A stretch of DNA of 7,060 bases from an uncultured Dysosmobacter sp. Lineage in GTDB: Bacteria; Bacillota; Clostridia; Oscillospirales; Oscillospiraceae. Below, piece after piece: positions 4,989 to 7,060 of the stretch. A program made the position numbers and the translations under genes. The DNA lies in the NCBI GenBank assembly GCA_934504065.1, contig CAKSVQ010000118.1, positions 1 through 7,060 on the forward strand. The letters run 5' to 3'. The notes beneath the pieces were generated by a model that did not search any database, was not told the origin of the DNA, and was given only the letters and a program-made list of their open reading frames with translations. Each line of letters opens with the position of its first letter. Positions within the stretch are counted from its first letter, which is position 1.

Positions 4989-5147
4989 ATGGGTGCAATG
5001 GGTAATTTGTGTTATGCTTTTATGGCGGTGTTGAGTTTTTACGCTCGACACCGTTTTTTTGCGTTTCCGAACAGGGTAGGCGGAGAGCACGGGGGCTCTC
5101 CGCCCGCTCCAATTCGGAAACGGAGGAATATTTATGAATGCGCATGA
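4989..5147 (+). CDS. Doubtful small ORF spanning the leader hairpins
   Basis: 53-codon frame opening at ATG 4989, with GAGG at 4981-4984 (tight spacing); an earlier in-frame ATG at 4965 would coincide with the transcript start. The frame runs through the terminator stem and the nested hairpin and ends at 5147, inside the next small ORF. The N-terminal half is hydrophobic (YAFMAVLSFYARHRFFAF) and the rest is low in complexity. If translated, ribosomes would unfold the terminator at 5026-5060. It may simply be an open frame through structured RNA. Confidence 0.2.
   Translation: MGAMGNLCYAFMAVLSFYARHRFFAFPNRVGGEHGGSPPAPIRKRRNIYECA
5026..5060 (+). terminator. Intrinsic terminator or attenuator in the lipoprotein leader
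   Basis: CGGTGTTGAG (5026-5035) pairs with CTCGACACCG (5044-5053) around an eight-base loop, followed by seven T (5054-5060). One pair (5032/5047) is a U-G wobble on the plus strand, consistent with function in that direction. It lies about 60 bases after the predicted start point and 74 before the first well-formed Shine-Dalgarno, the place expected of an attenuator. Confidence 0.75.
5062..5122 (+). promoter_or_regulatory. Nested hairpin abutting the leader Shine-Dalgarno
   Basis: The outer stem is 5062-5071/5113-5122 (10 bp, perfect). A 7/8-base internal loop separates it from the inner stem 5079-5088/5095-5104 (10 bp, perfect, mostly GC, loop ACGGGG). The outer stem ends on the first G of the GGAGG (5122-5126) that serves the 26-codon leader ORF. 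Folding or unfolding would directly affect access of ribosomes. Confidence 0.7.
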
Positions 5148-5214
5148 TGCAGCACTTCGATCGTCTCAAATTTTTGTGGTTTTGCGGTTTAAGCAAGGGA
5201 GAAATCTGACATGA
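5134..5214 (+). CDS. 26-codon leader ORF coupled to the lipoprotein
   Basis: ATG 5134 has a strong GGAGGAA Shine-Dalgarno (5122-5128) at ideal spacing. It encodes 26 residues beginning MNAHDAALRSSQIF and ending KQGRNLT. Its TGA (5212-5214) overlaps the lipoprotein ATG (5211-5213) as ATGA, the classic arrangement for translational coupling. The peptide has no run of one amino acid that would mark a classical amino-acid attenuator. It may be a regulatory leader or a short coupler. I do not recognise homologues with certainty. Confidence 0.5.
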   Translation: MNAHDAALRSSQIFVVLRFKQGRNLT

Positions 5215-6383
5215 GGAAAGGTTTTATATCATTGCTGGCCCTTATCATGGCAGTTTCTCTTTGCGCCTGTGGAACGGGGAGCAGCAATACTCCTGCTCAA
5301 GAAAACAAAGAGGGCATGGCGAATTCGATTGAAAATACCGTTTCTGAACAGGTTGATTACGAGGAGGCGGAAAAACTTGAAAATAGAAAGGACTATGCCG
5401 AAGCAGCGATTGCGTTTGGAAAAATTGCTGATTATCGAGATGCGCGGGAACGCTCTTTTGCGAATTGGAAGAAAGTGATAAGGTACCCTACGATTGCCGC
5501 AGGCGCTGCGCATACGGTCGCACTGAAAAATGATGGGACAGTTGTTGCGGCAGGGAAAAATGACAGCGGCTGCTGTGATGTATCTGCGTGGAACGGTATC
5601 ATAGCTGTTGCCGCAGGCAATGGGCAGACTATCGGGTTAAAAGCAGACCACACAGTCGTGGCGGCTGGTGGCAAAAATCTTAGTCAGCTATCAGAATGGA
5701 CAGATATTGTCGCGGTTGCTGCCGGATTGGCGGGTACATTCGGCTTGAAAATAGATGGAACCGTGGCATATACTGAAGCATATGAGGGGCAGTTCGATGA
5801 ATACGATATTGGCTCATGGAGCGATGTGGTGGAGATTAGCGCCTCGGCGGCAGATTCTGGGGCGAACACAGTTGCTTACCGTGGTGCAGATGGACATGTT
5901 CGCGTTTACGCAATGCAGGATTATGGACAATGCCGCACGGGAAACTGGTCAGGGATGGATCGGATAGCAGTGGGCGGTTATTTGACCACAGGGCTGAAAA
6001 ATGGGAAAGCTTATGTGGTCGGACTGGAGAACTCCATTGCAAAGGGTATGGCATACACCGTTTTTTATAACAGCTTAAAAACTGACGAGTGGAGTGGTTT
6101 GAGCGATATTGCCGCAGGTACAGAGCATGTCGTGGGCTTAAAGGAAGATGGAACACTGACAGCCTTGCATTATGGTCAAATCGCGTATGAAATAGGAGCC
6201 TTTCCGAACAATAGCTATCAGGGGGAATGTGATATTTCCCAGTGGAAAGAAGTTGTTGCGATAGATGCCGTCAAGGGACGTACGATCGCTTTGAGGGAAA
6301 ATGGGACTGTTCTTGCTGTGGGAAGCAATACCAACGGTGAATGTGAGGTTTCCGGGTGGACAGACATCAAAGTGCCAGACTGA
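5211..6383 (+). CDS. Lipoprotein with seven RCC1-like propeller repeats
   Basis: 390-residue secreted lipoprotein of unknown role. A basic start, a hydrophobic core and the lipobox LCAC (Cys20 as lipidation site) are followed by a Ser/Thr/Gln-rich linker. Residues 47-88 form a TPR-like helical pair (DYEEAEKLENRKDYAEAAIAF, then DYRDARERSFANW), common in Clostridia lipoproteins. About seven repeats of 36-51 residues then start near 94, 130, 166, 206, 249, 297 and 348. Each has the pattern IAAG-x-HTVALKxDGTVxAxG ending in a Cys- or Glu-containing loop and W(S/T/N)(D/G); a seven-bladed RCC1/ATS1-like propeller is expected. Repeats 4-6 are degenerate or carry insertions. Such propellers usually bind proteins or surface ligands; no catalytic residues are visible. 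The start has AAGGGAG (5195-5201) and overlaps the leader stop. Base composition is less GC-rich than in neighbouring genes, which suggests acquisition by transfer. Confidence 0.85.
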   Translation: MRKGFISLLALIMAVSLCACGTGSSNTPAQENKEGMANSIENTVSEQVDYEEAEKLENRKDYAEAAIAFGKIADYRDARERSFANWKKVIRYPTIAAGAAHTVALKNDGTVVAAGKNDSGCCDVSAWNGIIAVAAGNGQTIGLKADHTVVAAGGKNLSQLSEWTDIVAVAAGLAGTFGLKIDGTVAYTEAYEGQFDEYDIGSWSDVVEISASAADSGANTVAYRGADGHVRVYAMQDYGQCRTGNWSGMDRIAVGGYLTTGLKNGKAYVVGLENSIAKGMAYTVFYNSLKTDEWSGLSDIAAGTEHVVGLKEDGTLTALHYGQIAYEIGAFPNNSYQGECDISQWKEVVAIDAVKGRTIALRENGTVLAVGSNTNGECEVSGWTDIKVPD

Positions 6384-6410
6384 TTCTGCATGACAGATGA
6401 CAATATCTGC

Positions 6411-6442
6411 AAAAATTCCGGCCCATATGGGCCGGAATTTTT
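6411..6442. terminator. Bidirectional terminator between convergent genes
   Basis: Perfect 32-bp palindrome: 14-base arms 6411-6424 and 6429-6442 around ATAT, GC-rich in the middle with A5 before and T5 after. It lies 27 bases after the lipoprotein stop and 15 bases after the IMP dehydrogenase stop on the other strand, so it serves both transcripts. Confidence 0.92.
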
Positions 6443-6457
6443 GTTGTATGAAAACAT

Positions 6458-7060
6458 TCAGCTTCTCTGATTACCGTTTGTCGTATCCTTCAGCAGCACA
6501 TCATGCGCGCCGCCTTCTACGATGGAGACGGAGGACACCAGCGTCAGCTTGGCCTTGTCCCGCAGTTCGGGGATGGTGAGCGCGCCGCAGTTGCACATGG
6601 TGGAGCGCACCTTGGCAAGGGTGGTGGCCATGCCGTCGGCCAGCGCTCCGGCATAGGGCACATAGGAATCCACGCCCTCTTCAAAGCTCAGCTTTGCCGC
6701 GCCGCCCAAGTCATAGCGCTGCCAGTTCCGGGCACGGGCGCTGCCCTCGCCCCAGTATTCCTTCATATAGCTGCCGCCGATGAGCACCTTGCTGGTGGGG
6801 GACTCGTCGAAACGGGAGAAGTAGCGGCCCAGCATGCAGAAGTCCGCGCCCATGGCCAGCGCCAGCGTGATGTGGTAATCCTGCACGATGCCGCCGTCGG
6901 CGCAGATGGGGACATATACGCCTGTCTCCTCAAAATACCTGTCCCGCTCGGCGGCCACGTCGATCACGGCGGTGGCCTGCCCGCGGCCGATGCCCTTGGT
7001 CTCCCGGGTGATGCAGATGGAGCCGCCGCCGATGCCGATCTTCACGAAGTCGGCCCCGGC
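6458..7060 (-). CDS. guaB: IMP dehydrogenase, C-terminal part, continues past the right edge
   Basis: About 200 C-terminal residues of IMP dehydrogenase, which oxidises IMP to XMP with NAD+, the committed step of GMP synthesis. The frame is open to the window edge (AGADFVKIG), so an ATG at 7045 is internal. Visible motifs, in order: [12 protein letters not shown], the active-site loop with the catalytic Cys (GPGSIC in classical enzymes); ADGG for phosphate binding; [12 protein letters not shown]; and the mobile-flap region [12 protein letters not shown], whose Arg-Tyr pair probably acts as the water-activating dyad. GG in place of GP in the loop, and the [22 protein letters not shown] flap, mark the divergent roughly 500-residue type found in Clostridia. 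A GMP reductase is less likely given the flap. It converges on the lipoprotein gene and shares its terminator. Confidence 0.92.
   Translation of the reverse strand, partial: AGADFVKIGIGGGSICITRETKGIGRGQATAVIDVAAERDRYFEETGVYVPICADGGIVQDYHITLALAMGADFCMLGRYFSRFDESPTSKVLIGGSYMKEYWGEGSARARNWQRYDLGGAAKLSFEEGVDSYVPYAGALADGMATTLAKVRSTMCNCGALTIPELRDKAKLTLVSSVSIVEGGAHDVLLKDTTNGNQRS

Overview
The window looks like chromosomal DNA of a GC-rich, endospore-forming member of the Clostridia, probably Oscillospiraceae-like. A cwlJ-gerQ spore-germination pair, a PadR/DUF2812 operon, a four-cysteine TSCPD protein and an atypical Firmicutes-type IMP dehydrogenase point that way. The assignment is inference from gene content and base composition; no rRNA or tRNA gene is present.

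Layout, left to right. (1) 1-~620: the 5' part of an IS256-family insertion sequence on the minus strand. Its transposase is broken by two frameshifts. A near-perfect inverted repeat covers its ribosome binding site and start codon. (2) 684-2450: a minus-strand operon of a PadR-type repressor and a DUF2812 membrane protein, coupled by an ATGA overlap. Its strong promoter carries two palindromic candidate operators. (3) 2457-3015: a divergently transcribed TSCPD protein followed by about 220 bp of tightly packed perfect hairpins ending in a terminator. (4) 3054-3997: cwlJ and gerQ, a germination-specific cortex hydrolase and the coat protein that retains it in the spore. (5) 4018-4592: a short nitroreductase with its own promoter.

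(6) 4593-6442 is visibly less GC-rich than its flanks and looks like an accessory segment. It holds a long bulged inverted repeat, a candidate minus-strand small RNA (about 4780-4945; strong promoter, four stem-loops, intrinsic terminator), and a plus-strand leader. The leader has an early intrinsic terminator, a large nested hairpin next to a strong Shine-Dalgarno, and a 26-codon leader ORF that overlaps the next start by ATGA. It leads into a lipoprotein with about seven RCC1-like propeller repeats. (7) 6411-6442 is a bidirectional terminator, and 6458-7060 is the C-terminal part of a convergent IMP dehydrogenase that continues past the right edge.

The most unusual part is the 4600-5214 regulatory block. 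A putative sRNA promoter overlaps and opposes the candidate promoter of the lipoprotein leader, and the sRNA shares a 10-base sequence with the leader's hairpin. These links are inferred from sequence only.
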